44,691 nucleotides of DNA from M1-B18 sp048264125 (lineage in GTDB: Bacteria > Bacillota > Clostridia > Peptostreptococcales > Natronincolaceae). Location of the stretch: assembly GCA_048264125.1 (NCBI GenBank), contig JBLXDM010000016.1:1-44691 (forward strand), written 5' to 3'. Shown here in pieces: positions 1 through 6,724 of this stretch; position 1 is the stretch's first letter, and each line of letters opens with the position of its first letter. The notes beneath the pieces were generated by a model. It saw only the letters and a program-made list of their open reading frames with translations. It did not search any database and was not told the origin of the DNA. Both the position numbers and the translations under genes were made by a program.

Positions 1-112
1 TGTTTAATGTGATTGTGATTGCTGCTGTTAATGTTGTTTTACCGTGGTCAACGTGTCCAATTGTTCCTACGTTAACGTGGGGCTTATTTCTTTCAAATTT
101 AGCTTTTGCCAT
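1..112 (-). CDS. tuf: Elongation factor Tu, N-terminal fragment (cut by window edge)
   Basis: EF-Tu is the GTPase that carries aminoacyl-tRNA to the ribosome. Only the first 37 codons are in the window; the gene continues past base 1. The translated start MAKAKFERNKPHVNVGTIGH and the following P-loop GHVDHGKTTLT are diagnostic. The ATG is at 110-112, preceded by a strong AGGAGGAG ribosome site. It lies downstream of sigH on the same strand, but with its own promoter (402-431) and a structured leader ending in a terminator 28 nt before the start codon, so it is probably controlled separately from sigH. Confidence 0.97.
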   Translation of the reverse strand, partial: MAKAKFERNKPHVNVGTIGHVDHGKTTLTAAITITLN

Positions 113-395
113 TTTTTTCTCCTCCTCTATTATCAAGATAAAACAAAAGCACCTCGTGCGTTTGCTTTCCAGGGAAACCCTGAGGTGCTATGCACCCTGC
201 CGCCTCACCTGCTGGGCGGCGCTCGTACCACAATAGTGCTACATACGTGGCAATACTTGCCCTAGTAGCTTCGATGTATTAAACATGAGGTTCGCAGGGC
301 TAGCTTCAAGAAAACGAAGCCGGGTGTTTCTGCATTTTTACAGAACAACACAAGGAAGAAGGCCCTATAAAAAGGCCTTTACTTATATCCTGCTC
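113..395 (-). promoter_or_regulatory. Structured 5' leader of tuf, candidate transcription attenuator
   Basis: This ~280-nt stretch between the tuf promoter and the tuf ribosome site is much more GC-rich and structured than other gaps here. On the minus strand it holds an AAGGCC/GGCCTT hairpin (359-379), a GCUUC/GAAGC hairpin near 300-320, a GGCAA-GUA-UUGCC hairpin near 250-262, and a GCCGCC/GGCGGC hairpin (about 201-221). Next comes GGUGC-AUA-GCACC (184-196), which cannot coexist with the final terminator (149-188). That is the layout of an attenuator or riboswitch. I do not recognise it as a T-box (no GGUACCGCG-type motif), tmRNA, SRP RNA or RNase P. Ligand or sensing mechanism is unknown. 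Confidence 0.6.
140..190 (-). terminator. Intrinsic terminator inside the tuf leader
   Basis: On the minus strand GCACCUC (188-182) pairs with GAGGUGC (155-149), followed by UUUUGUUUU (148-140). A small CAGGG/CCCUG hairpin sits in the loop. The 5' arm is shared with the competing GGUGC-AUA-GCACC hairpin at 184-196. It lies directly upstream of tuf, so read-through would be required for tuf expression from the leader promoter. Confidence 0.65.
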
Positions 396-401
396 GTCAA
401 C

Positions 402-431
402 ATTTTACTATGTATCATACATAATTGTCAA
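402..431 (-). promoter_or_regulatory. Sigma-A promoter for tuf leader
   Basis: On the minus strand TTGACA (431-426), an 18-bp spacer and TAAAAT (407-402) form a good vegetative promoter just downstream of the sigH stop codon. The predicted start near 395 makes the hairpin at 359-379 part of the tuf leader rather than only a sigH terminator. Confidence 0.65.
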
Positions 432-461
432 TAACAACGTGTTATTTTTTTATATTAATTA

Positions 462-1109
462 TTAGGTATTTCTTACCTCAAGGTATCTCTCCAGCTTTCT
501 CTTAACCCTTTGCAGGGCATTGTCTATAGATTTCACATGGCGCTTCAAATCACAGGCTATCTCCTGATAGGATCTACCCTGCAAATAAAGCATCAAAACT
601 TTCCATTCCAGGTCGCTTAATATTTCTCCAATTTTACTTTCAATATGCCCAAGCTCCTCACGGCATATGATCAATTCCTCTGGATCGGTAATCTTTTGTC
701 CGGATATTACATCCAGAAGGGTTCGATCAGATTCTTCATCGTATATCGGCTTGTTTAAGGAAACATATGAATTCAAGGGAATATGCTTCTGTCTAGTGGC
801 AGTCTTTATAGCAGTAATAATTTGCCTCGTAATGCATAGCTCAGCAAAGGCTTTAAATGAAGAGAGCTTGTCCTGCTTAAAGTCACGAATGGCCTTATAT
901 AGCCCTATCATTCCCTCCTGTACAATATCCTCTCTGTCGGCACCTATTAAAAAATATGATCTGGCTTTAGCCCGTACAAAATTCCGATATTTCTTAATCA
1001 GATGCTCTAAGGCGAAAATATCTCCATTTTTCGCATCCTCCACCATTATCTCATCAGGTAGATCAGAGGAGCTCTCTATAATATCTTTTTTAGCTATACT
1101 AACACCCAC
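462..1109 (-). CDS. sigH: RNA polymerase sigma factor SigH (Spo0H)
   Basis: SigH is the sigma factor that directs early stationary-phase and sporulation-initiation genes in Firmicutes. Sigma-70 region 2 is visible around DREDIVQEGMIGLYKAIRDF and region 4 with its helix-turn-helix around SYQEIACDLKRHVKSIDNAL near the C-terminus. The frame is open up to an ATG at 1193, but the only good ribosome site (GGAGG, 1118-1122) sits 8 nt before a GTG at 1107-1109. That start gives 215 aa, the usual SigH length. An in-frame ATG at 1113-1115 is only 2 nt from the same site. It follows yacP, the conserved order in this phylum. Confidence 0.93.
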   Translation of the reverse strand: MGVSIAKKDIIESSSDLPDEIMVEDAKNGDIFALEHLIKKYRNFVRAKARSYFLIGADREDIVQEGMIGLYKAIRDFKQDKLSSFKAFAELCITRQIITAIKTATRQKHIPLNSYVSLNKPIYDEESDRTLLDVISGQKITDPEELIICREELGHIESKIGEILSDLEWKVLMLYLQGRSYQEIACDLKRHVKSIDNALQRVKRKLERYLEVRNT

Positions 1110-1189
1110 ACACATCGCCTCCAACATTTTAAAATGCCCAAAAATCATGTCTATATTATACACGATAGAATTATGTAAAGTCAAGATAA

Positions 1190-1699
1190 TCATAGCTTCC
1201 GACGGAATTTTTCGAGTTTTTCTAATATTTCGTCACTCATCCTGTTGGATAAGTCAACCTTCTGTATTTTCAAGGCATCGATTCTCTTATTGATCTTTTC
1301 CTTGACATTATTATAATCTATTATCAGCTCCCGTACCGAGGTTCTTGTGGCTCCACCCCCCAATACCATCTGCTGCTCCCGTAAATCATTGGTTGCCACC
1401 ACTACTCTATTTTTTCTGGAGAGGTCTACAATCAGCCTTTCAATATAGCTGTCTGCCGTTTCCTTCTCCCTTGTGTAAACTACCTCTACTCCCAGTTGCT
1501 TTTCGGTCTTCTCCATGCTCTTCTTAACTAAATGGGCATCAAAGACGATTATTACTTTTATTCCTTTGTACGTCTGGTATTCTGCCATCATTTCAATTAG
1601 TCTGCTTCTTGCATCCTCTAAATTTTTCTGGGCTGTAGAATATAGCGTCGGCCAGGCATTTATTACATTATAGCCGTCAATAATCAAATACTCCTTCAA
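1190..1699 (-). CDS. yacP: NYN-domain ribosome-associated endoribonuclease YacP/Rae1
   Basis: This is a 169-aa NYN (PIN-like) domain protein. The N-terminal YLIIDGYNVINAWP, the central VVIVFDAH-type strand, and YTREKETADSYIE and VVVATNDLREQ supply the acidic residues expected in the active site. In B. subtilis the homologue Rae1 cleaves mRNA in the ribosomal A site. The start is TTG at 1697-1699 behind GGAGG (1708-1712, 8-nt spacing). It lies between rlmB and sigH, the usual neighbourhood in Bacilli and Clostridia. The family assignment is firm; the cellular substrate in this organism is unknown. Confidence 0.9.
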   Translation of the reverse strand: MKEYLIIDGYNVINAWPTLYSTAQKNLEDARSRLIEMMAEYQTYKGIKVIIVFDAHLVKKSMEKTEKQLGVEVVYTREKETADSYIERLIVDLSRKNRVVVATNDLREQQMVLGGGATRTSVRELIIDYNNVKEKINKRIDALKIQKVDLSNRMSDEILEKLEKFRRKL

Positions 1700-1715
1700 G
1701 AATATATCCTCCGCA

Positions 1716-2456
1716 CTACTTACTTATTCTTTGTCGGAGGACCTCGTACATAAAGACGGCCGCTGCAACGGAGGCATTAAGCGAGGATACATTTCCTACC
1801 ATTGGTATATTGACCAGAAAATCGCATTTTTCCCTTATCAATCGAGAAATGCCTTCACCCTCGTTACCGATAACCAAAGCTATAGGGCCCCCTAGATTCG
1901 CCTCATAATGGGCCTGCTCCCCTGCGGCATCCGCCCCAGCCACCCAAAATCCAGCCTCCTTGAGCTTATCAATTGCCTGAGATAAATTTGATACCTTCGC
2001 CACCGGCACATACTCTATTGCCCCTGCAGAGGTTTTTGCCACTACTGCCGTCAAGCCCACAGAACGACGCTTTGGAATAATTATTCCATCAACCCCTACC
2101 GCATCAGCAGTCCTCATTATCGACCCAAGATTGTGGGGGTCCATGATCTCATCCAATAACAGTATAAAAGGAGCCTTATCCTTCCCCTTAGAGGCCTCTA
2201 TGATATCCTCTAGGCTGCTGTATTCGTGAGCTGCTGCCATGGCTATAATCCCCTGATGATTATCAGACTCAGAGATCTCATTAAGCTTATTGCGCTCTAC
2301 GTTTTGAACAGGGATTCCCTTTTCCTTTGCCATGCCAATAATTTTTTTTATTGAACCCTCGGCAGCTCCCTTTGCAATGAAGATTTTATCTATCTCTCTC
2401 CCTGCCTTAAGCGCCTCTATTACGGGATTTCTTCCCTCTATTTTGTCCATTGACAT
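1716..2456 (-). CDS. rlmB: 23S rRNA (guanosine-2'-O-)-methyltransferase RlmB
   Basis: This is a 246-aa SPOUT (TrmH family) RNA 2'-O-methyltransferase. The N-terminal GRNPVIEAL belongs to the substrate-binding domain. The knotted SAM domain shows the three family motifs: DPHNLGSIMRTADAVGVDG, LVIGNEGEGISRLI and IPMVGNVSSLNASVAAAVF. RlmB methylates G2251 (E. coli numbering) in the peptidyl-transferase P loop; some clostridial members may have other rRNA or tRNA targets. It is 16 bp upstream of yacP on the same strand, so probably co-transcribed. A GAGGTG ribosome site precedes the ATG. Confidence 0.92.
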   Translation of the reverse strand: MSMDKIEGRNPVIEALKAGREIDKIFIAKGAAEGSIKKIIGMAKEKGIPVQNVERNKLNEISESDNHQGIIAMAAAHEYSSLEDIIEASKGKDKAPFILLLDEIMDPHNLGSIMRTADAVGVDGIIIPKRRSVGLTAVVAKTSAGAIEYVPVAKVSNLSQAIDKLKEAGFWVAGADAAGEQAHYEANLGGPIALVIGNEGEGISRLIREKCDFLVNIPMVGNVSSLNASVAAAVFMYEVLRQRISK

Positions 2457-2576
2457 ACCTTCACCTCATATAATTTAATATTGTGGGCCTGCCACATCCC
2501 ATTTTACTTGTAAATCAGTCGACCAAACCACTATACATAGTGTTAATTACATTTCTTTAAATATTCTACACTTCGA

Positions 2577-3350
2577 CTAAATTGCTGAAAATTTTTCTCT
2601 TACCTCTTTTATTTTCCCGCAGGTCATAGCGCCTTCAGGGCATGGTTTGTTAAGGCAATTAGGTCCACTGTATTTGAAAACTGTGGGGGCCACGTTTCTT
2701 ACCAGCTTCAGCATTTCAACCGCCAGCTCCCTTATTTCCCACTGGGCGCGATGGCAGCAGCGATGGTGGAAGAAGTTGAATAGCGCTCTGGCATTCATGG
2801 TTACTATTATCTTTGTTTCACAGGCATTGGGAAGTACAAATCTAGCATCCTCAATTGCTAGCTTCTGAGCCGAAGCCTTTGCCTGCTTTTCAGTCTTTCC
2901 TACCTTTAGCAAAGCTTCATAATGCTTTTCAAATAGCAATTCTGCCAATTGGTCATATGTCTCCTGCTGCTGCTCCATTGCCTCGATGTACAGGCTGTAG
3001 GCCTCCGGTATAGCCTTGATATCGGGAGGAACTACATATTCAAAGGAGCCCTCTGTAACATAACGTTGACTTTTTTGAGAGTAGCTGGAACCAATTCTAT
3101 GTCTAACCAACTGATGGGTAAGGCTTCTGGAAACCCCTTCAATCCCAAAGGTAAAGCTAATGTGCTCGAAGGGTGATTCATGACCGAAGCTTCCCAGCAT
3201 CTCTACGAATTTGGTTACTTGGTCCTCACTTAAATTCTTCATTAAGCTCTCTATATCACTGGAGGAATAGCACAGCTTCGCTGCAGATGCTATTATTTTT
3301 TCTGGCTCTGGTGTACAGGTTATTAATTCGACCTTTAATTTCGCCTCCAT
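2577..3350 (-). CDS. thyX: FAD-dependent thymidylate synthase ThyX
   Basis: ThyX makes dTMP from dUMP using methylenetetrahydrofolate and NADPH with a flavin. The signature RHRxxSxxxxSxRY is present as RHRIGSSYSQKSQRY, and the second half has NARALFNFFHHRCCHRAQWE, the FAD/dUMP-binding region. The length (257 aa) is typical. Its ATG overlaps the stop of the upstream small membrane-protein gene (TAATG), so the two are probably translationally coupled. The flavin-dependent route fits the anaerobic life style suggested by nrdJ. Confidence 0.96.
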   Translation of the reverse strand: MEAKLKVELITCTPEPEKIIASAAKLCYSSSDIESLMKNLSEDQVTKFVEMLGSFGHESPFEHISFTFGIEGVSRSLTHQLVRHRIGSSYSQKSQRYVTEGSFEYVVPPDIKAIPEAYSLYIEAMEQQQETYDQLAELLFEKHYEALLKVGKTEKQAKASAQKLAIEDARFVLPNACETKIIVTMNARALFNFFHHRCCHRAQWEIRELAVEMLKLVRNVAPTVFKYSGPNCLNKPCPEGAMTCGKIKEVREKFSAI

Positions 3351-3712
3351 TATAATCCTCCTTCTATCTTGAAGTCCTTGTAAGGAAATATGTATAGCAG
3401 GTAAACCCTAGCCTTTGCAGAGTATTGTCCTGTTATTTCCTCCTGAACCATTTTTCCTTCTTCGTCTGTATATGCCACCACGGTTACTCCTTCTTGACTC
3501 ACCCGTTCAACGTCTATAATTCTGTAGGTTAGAAGTCCCGTTTTAAGCAATAAACTGTTATGTAAATCTGGAGCTACCTCTAAAGCAAATTTGCTATAAT
3601 GGTTTTGTTCTTCTTCAGCAGCTTTTGCCGGATCTATCCAAATGGATTTAATCATAAGTACTACAAATAATATTGCCGTAGCAATAAGCATTGCTCTTGA
3701 GCGCTTGTCCAT
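3350..3712 (-). CDS. Small single-pass membrane protein, unknown function
   Basis: The 120-aa protein has a short positive N-terminus and one hydrophobic segment (about residues 8-26, AMLIATAILFVVLMIKSIWI), followed by a soluble extracytoplasmic-type domain. I do not recognise a named family. It is the middle gene of a tight set: mrnC starts 16 bp upstream and thyX overlaps by TAATG, so it is co-transcribed and probably translationally coupled. The start ATG at 3712 fits the membrane-anchor topology. Real gene status is supported by the operon packing; function is open. Confidence 0.75.
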   Translation of the reverse strand: MDKRSRAMLIATAILFVVLMIKSIWIDPAKAAEEEQNHYSKFALEVAPDLHNSLLLKTGLLTYRIIDVERVSQEGVTVVAYTDEEGKMVQEEITGQYSAKARVYLLYIFPYKDFKIEGGL

Positions 3713-3727
3713 CTTCTGGCCCCTCCA

Positions 3728-4159
3728 TTACGCTTTATTTACTATATCTATGGCTCTTTTAACTATTTCAACAAGCCTTTCGGTTTTTCCGCATAGGAAT
3801 AAATAGCCTATTAGTGCCTCTAGGCCAGTTGCATATTTATAGTCTATCAGCTCCGCATTTTTAGGAGTAGTCGCAGATTTTTGATTTCTGCCCCGTTTTA
3901 CTACCGTCCACTCCTCCTCAGTAAGCTCCACCTCCAAGACATGCACAATCTCTGCCTGTGCCTTCGCTTTTACATACCTCGTTGATGCCCTATGTAGATC
4001 ATTAACTGACGCCCTGCCCTGTCGCACCAGAAAATTCCTTATGTATATTTCATAAACCGCATCCCCAATATATGCCAGCACCAAGGGAGACATCATCCTT
4101 ACGTCCTTCTCTTCAAGACCTTCCTCAAGGCCCTCCAATAAAACCCTTAAATCCTCCAT
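3728..4159 (-). CDS. mrnC: Mini-ribonuclease III MrnC
   Basis: MrnC is a 143-aa RNase III catalytic domain without a dsRNA-binding domain; in B. subtilis it matures 23S rRNA ends. The signature LAYIGDAVYEIYIRNFL carries the conserved catalytic Asp and Glu residues, and GLEALIGYLFLCG is the second acidic motif region. It sits downstream of cysS as in B. subtilis (cysE-cysS-mrnC-rlmB-yacP-sigH), but a 156-bp gap with a hairpin separates it from cysS. Confidence 0.94.
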   Translation of the reverse strand: MEDLRVLLEGLEEGLEEKDVRMMSPLVLAYIGDAVYEIYIRNFLVRQGRASVNDLHRASTRYVKAKAQAEIVHVLEVELTEEEWTVVKRGRNQKSATTPKNAELIDYKYATGLEALIGYLFLCGKTERLVEIVKRAIDIVNKA

Positions 4160-4285
4160 TGTACTCCTACCTTCTATCTTTTTTTGATTATGTGCTAAAT
4201 ATATTATATATTAATTTGACCTTCTTTTCCTAATAAAGTTTCTAATAAATGTATATTATTTGATTTGAGGACTGTTTAGCTTATA

Positions 4286-4309
4286 GGGCTGGTCCTTAGG
4301 AACCAGCCC
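4286..4309 (-). terminator. Hairpin downstream of cysS, weak terminator candidate
   Basis: GGGCTGGT pairs with ACCAGCCC around a short loop just after the cysS stop codon, giving about 10 bp. It is followed on the minus strand by TATAAGC rather than a run of T, so it may be a processing or stability hairpin instead of a strong terminator. Confidence 0.35.
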
Positions 4310-4315
4310 CTTTAA

Positions 4316-5713
4316 CTATATTTTTTTCCACTTTACTCCCTGGGGTGTATCCTCCAGAACTATGCCCATAGCCTTCAGCTTATCTCTTATTTCATCTGAT
4401 TTCGCAAAATTCTTTTCCTTACGGGCCTGTTGTCTTTCCTGGATCAAAGCCTCCACTTCTGCCTCTAGGCTATTGCTTTCTTCTTTATCCAACAATCCAA
4501 GCACATTGGTCAGCTCCATCAGCAGTTTAAGAGCCTCCTCAGTGGCTGCCCTAGAGCTGGCAGCAGATATGTTCGTATTTATAAATCTAACCAGGTCAAA
4601 GACTACCGCCAAACCATCCGCTGTATTAAAATCATCATCCATAGCTTCAATATATCTGCTTCTGAAGCCAGAAAGCTCCTTAACCCAAGACTCCTTTTCC
4701 TCTTGAAGCTCTCTAATTTCAGTATTATCCATAAGATGCTTTAAATTATGCTTTGTGTTATAAAGCCTCTCTAGACCGTTTTGAGCTGCATCCACCAAAT
4801 CCCTGCTAAAGTTCAAAGGATTACGATAATGGGCGGATAATAAAAAGAATCTAATAACCTCTAGGTCATATTCCTCCTGAATATCCCTTACGGTAAAGAA
4901 ATTATTTAAGGATTTAGACATTTTTTTATTGTCTATATTTAAATAGCCTACATGAACCCAATAATTTGCAAAGGATTTTCCTGATGCTCCCTCACTCTGA
5001 GCGATTTCATTTTCATGGTGAGGGAAAACCAAATCACCACCGCCGCCGTGAATATCAATTGTCTCCCCCAGATATTTCTTTGCCATAGCAGAGCACTCTA
5101 TATGCCAGCCTGGCCTACCTAAGCCCCATGGGCTCTCCCAGCTGGGTTCACCGGGCTTAGCTGCCTTCCAAAGTACAAAATCCAATGGATTTTTCTTTCT
5201 TTCATTTATTTCTATCCTAGCCCCCGACTGCAAATCCTCAAGGCTTTGCTTGGAAAGCTTGCCGTAGCCCTCAAAGGCCTCCACATTGTAATACACATCG
5301 CCATCCGCCTCATAGGCCAGCCCCTTTTCCTCCAGGGACTTTATAAAAGAAATAATTTCATTGAGGTTTTCCGTAACCTTCGGATGAAGGTCCGCCTTAA
5401 GTATACCTAAGCTTTCTGCATCCTTAAAGTATTCTCTGATGTACCTTTCACTTATTTCGCAGGAGCTTGTGTTTTCTTCCAATGCCCTGTTGATTATTTT
5501 ATCGTCAATATCTGTAAAGTTCTGAACAAAGGTTACCTTAAAGCTCCTGTATTGGAAATATCTCCGCATAGCATCAAAGGTCATAAAGGTTCTGGCATTG
5601 CCTATATGGAAAAAATTATATACAGTTGGCCCGCAGGCATACATCTTTATTTCCCCCGGAGTAATCGGTATAAATTCCTCTTTTTTTCTGGTTAAGGTGT
5701 TAAATAATTTCAT
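4316..5713 (-). CDS. cysS: Cysteinyl-tRNA synthetase
   Basis: This class I synthetase charges tRNA-Cys. Visible motifs are YACGPTVYN, the HIGH box as FHIGNARTF, the zinc-site region GRPGWHIECSAMAKK and FPHHENEIAQSE, and KMSKS as KKMSKSLNN. Length is 465 aa. The ATG at 5711-5713 is chosen over the GTG at 5714-5716 because AGGAGA lies about 7 nt before the ATG. It overlaps the end of cysE by 14 bp. Both genes are behind the cysteine T-box at 6474-6700, so cysteine uptake into protein and cysteine synthesis are controlled together. Confidence 0.97.
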   Translation of the reverse strand: MKLFNTLTRKKEEFIPITPGEIKMYACGPTVYNFFHIGNARTFMTFDAMRRYFQYRSFKVTFVQNFTDIDDKIINRALEENTSSCEISERYIREYFKDAESLGILKADLHPKVTENLNEIISFIKSLEEKGLAYEADGDVYYNVEAFEGYGKLSKQSLEDLQSGARIEINERKKNPLDFVLWKAAKPGEPSWESPWGLGRPGWHIECSAMAKKYLGETIDIHGGGGDLVFPHHENEIAQSEGASGKSFANYWVHVGYLNIDNKKMSKSLNNFFTVRDIQEEYDLEVIRFFLLSAHYRNPLNFSRDLVDAAQNGLERLYNTKHNLKHLMDNTEIRELQEEKESWVKELSGFRSRYIEAMDDDFNTADGLAVVFDLVRFINTNISAASSRAATEEALKLLMELTNVLGLLDKEESNSLEAEVEALIQERQQARKEKNFAKSDEIRDKLKAMGIVLEDTPQGVKWKKI

Positions 5714-6374
5714 CACTGTCTCTCCTCTCTATTTCGCCGATTCTTTGCTCTAATGCAAAGAGCTTTTTCCTCAATAAATGTATTTCGTCAAAGACCGGAT
5801 CAGGGAGCTTTGTTTGATCGAGGTCTATCTCTGTCCTCTGAACCTTCATATTGTCCTTGACAACAACCCTGCCGGGAACCCCCACCACTGTGCAGTTTTC
5901 CGGCACCTCCCGCAGCACTACAGAGCCGGCACCTATTTTAGAATTATCTCCAACCTTAAAGGGTCCTAAAACCTTGGCTCCGGAGGCAATAACCACATTG
6001 TTTCCAATAGTGGGATGACGCTTGCCCTTTTCCTTTCCGGTGCCCCCCAAGGTAGCTCCCTGATATATTGTAACATTGTCCCCCACCTCAGCCGTTTCTC
6101 CTATTACAACCCCCATACCATGGTCTATAAAGAGCTTTTTTCCGATTTTTGCTCCGGGATGAATCTCAATTCCCGTAAAAAATCTTGAAACATTAGATAT
6201 TACTCTAGGTAATACCACCCACCCCCGCTTAAAGAGTCCATGGGAAATTCTGTGCATTATGATAGCATGTAATCCAGGATAGCATAGCAGCACCTCGATG
6301 GTGGTCCTTGCAGCTGGGTCCCTCTCAAATATCGCTTGAATATCTTCCCTTATGGTGCGTAAAAAATTTGGCAT
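5700..6374 (-). CDS. cysE: Serine O-acetyltransferase
   Basis: CysE acetylates L-serine with acetyl-CoA in the first step of cysteine synthesis. The left-handed beta-helix repeats are visible from residue ~65 on, e.g. EIHPGAKIGKKLFIDHGMGV, GDNVTIYQGATLGGTGKEKG and HPTIGNNVVIASGAKVLGP; the catalytic His lies in the DHG motif. The ATG at 6372-6374 is preferred over an upstream GTG (6383) because AGGGG sits about 8 nt before it. Length is 224 aa, standard for the short Firmicutes enzymes. It is the first gene after the cysteine T-box. Confidence 0.95.
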   Translation of the reverse strand: MPNFLRTIREDIQAIFERDPAARTTIEVLLCYPGLHAIIMHRISHGLFKRGWVVLPRVISNVSRFFTGIEIHPGAKIGKKLFIDHGMGVVIGETAEVGDNVTIYQGATLGGTGKEKGKRHPTIGNNVVIASGAKVLGPFKVGDNSKIGAGSVVLREVPENCTVVGVPGRVVVKDNMKVQRTEIDLDQTKLPDPVFDEIHLLRKKLFALEQRIGEIERRDSDEII

Positions 6375-6421
6375 TTTCCTCACCCCTCACTCATAATTAA
6401 TTAAATTGGAAAATTGCATAT

Positions 6422-6446
6422 TGCAGGAAACCTTTGACTTTATACG
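6422..6446. repeat. Partial copy of the MITE-like hairpin end
   Basis: GCAGGAAACCTTTGACTTT followed by TATAC resembles the right arm of the 111-bp hairpin at 29964-30074 (GCAGGAAACTTTTGACTTTG, TATA). No matching left arm is visible nearby, so this looks like a solo end or remnant. It lies between the cysteine T-box terminator and the cysE ribosome site. Confidence 0.5.
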
Positions 6447-6473
6447 ATTCATCCTTAAATATAAATCTTTAAA

Positions 6474-6700
6474 TAACAAAAACTCCGCCTCTAATAAACA
6501 TATGGTCTATTAGAGACGGAGTTAATCCGCGGTTCCACTCTAGTTGAATGCGCCTGTCATTCCTCTTTTCGGTCTATAACGGGACCTCCGATTCGCTCTA
6601 CTTAATTCAAGCAATGGCTCACAGGTGCATTTCAATTTATCCGTTTCCTTGAGCTACTCTCAGCCAATGATAGCTCCTCTCTGTTGGGCGTAATAAATTT
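6474..6700 (-). promoter_or_regulatory. T-box leader controlling cysE-cysS (cysteine specifier)
   Basis: On the minus strand the T-box sequence AGAGTGGAACCGCGG lies at 6541-6527, immediately before a terminator stem (6523-6481) ending in TTTGTTATTT. Stem I includes AGAGAGGAGCTATCATTGG near 6687-6669. The specifier loop appears as GAAAUGCACC; taking the three bases before the conserved purine gives UGC (6629-6627), a cysteine codon. Uncharged tRNA-Cys would stabilise the antiterminator and allow transcription of cysE and cysS. The 5' boundary is approximate. Confidence 0.92.
6481..6523 (-). terminator. T-box terminator upstream of cysE
   Basis: A long stem, AACTCCGTCTCTAATAGA pairing with the complementary arm TATTAGAGGCGGAGTT, is followed by TTTGTTATTT. 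It is the terminator alternative to the T-box antiterminator and covers the whole interval between the T-box sequence and cysE. Confidence 0.9.
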
Positions 6701-6724
6701 ACTTCTCCTGATCTCTGCCTTTAG

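Noticed and set aside
9..265. Plus-strand small frames over tuf start and leader
   Set aside because: Antisense to EF-Tu and to structured leader sequence; no ribosome site, no homology seen.
359..379. Hairpin as the sigH terminator
   Set aside because: It lies downstream of the predicted tuf promoter, has no T run (followed by CTTCC) and is better placed as part of the tuf leader, though it may slow sigH transcripts.
113..395. 6S RNA, tmRNA, SRP or RNase P gene
   Set aside because: The hallmark sequences of these RNAs (e.g. GAGGAAAGTCC of RNase P, the GGAAGCA-type SRP loop, terminal CCA of tmRNA) were not found, and 5' and 3' ends do not pair as in 6S RNA.
667..1293. Long plus-strand reading frame (208 codons) over sigH and yacP
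   Set aside because: It is antisense to two well-identified genes, with no ribosome site and no recognisable domain.
4212..4232. GGTCAAA upstream of mrnC as a CtsR site
   Set aside because: Only one half-site is present (AAGAAGGTCAAAT); the second GGTCAAA at the right distance is missing.
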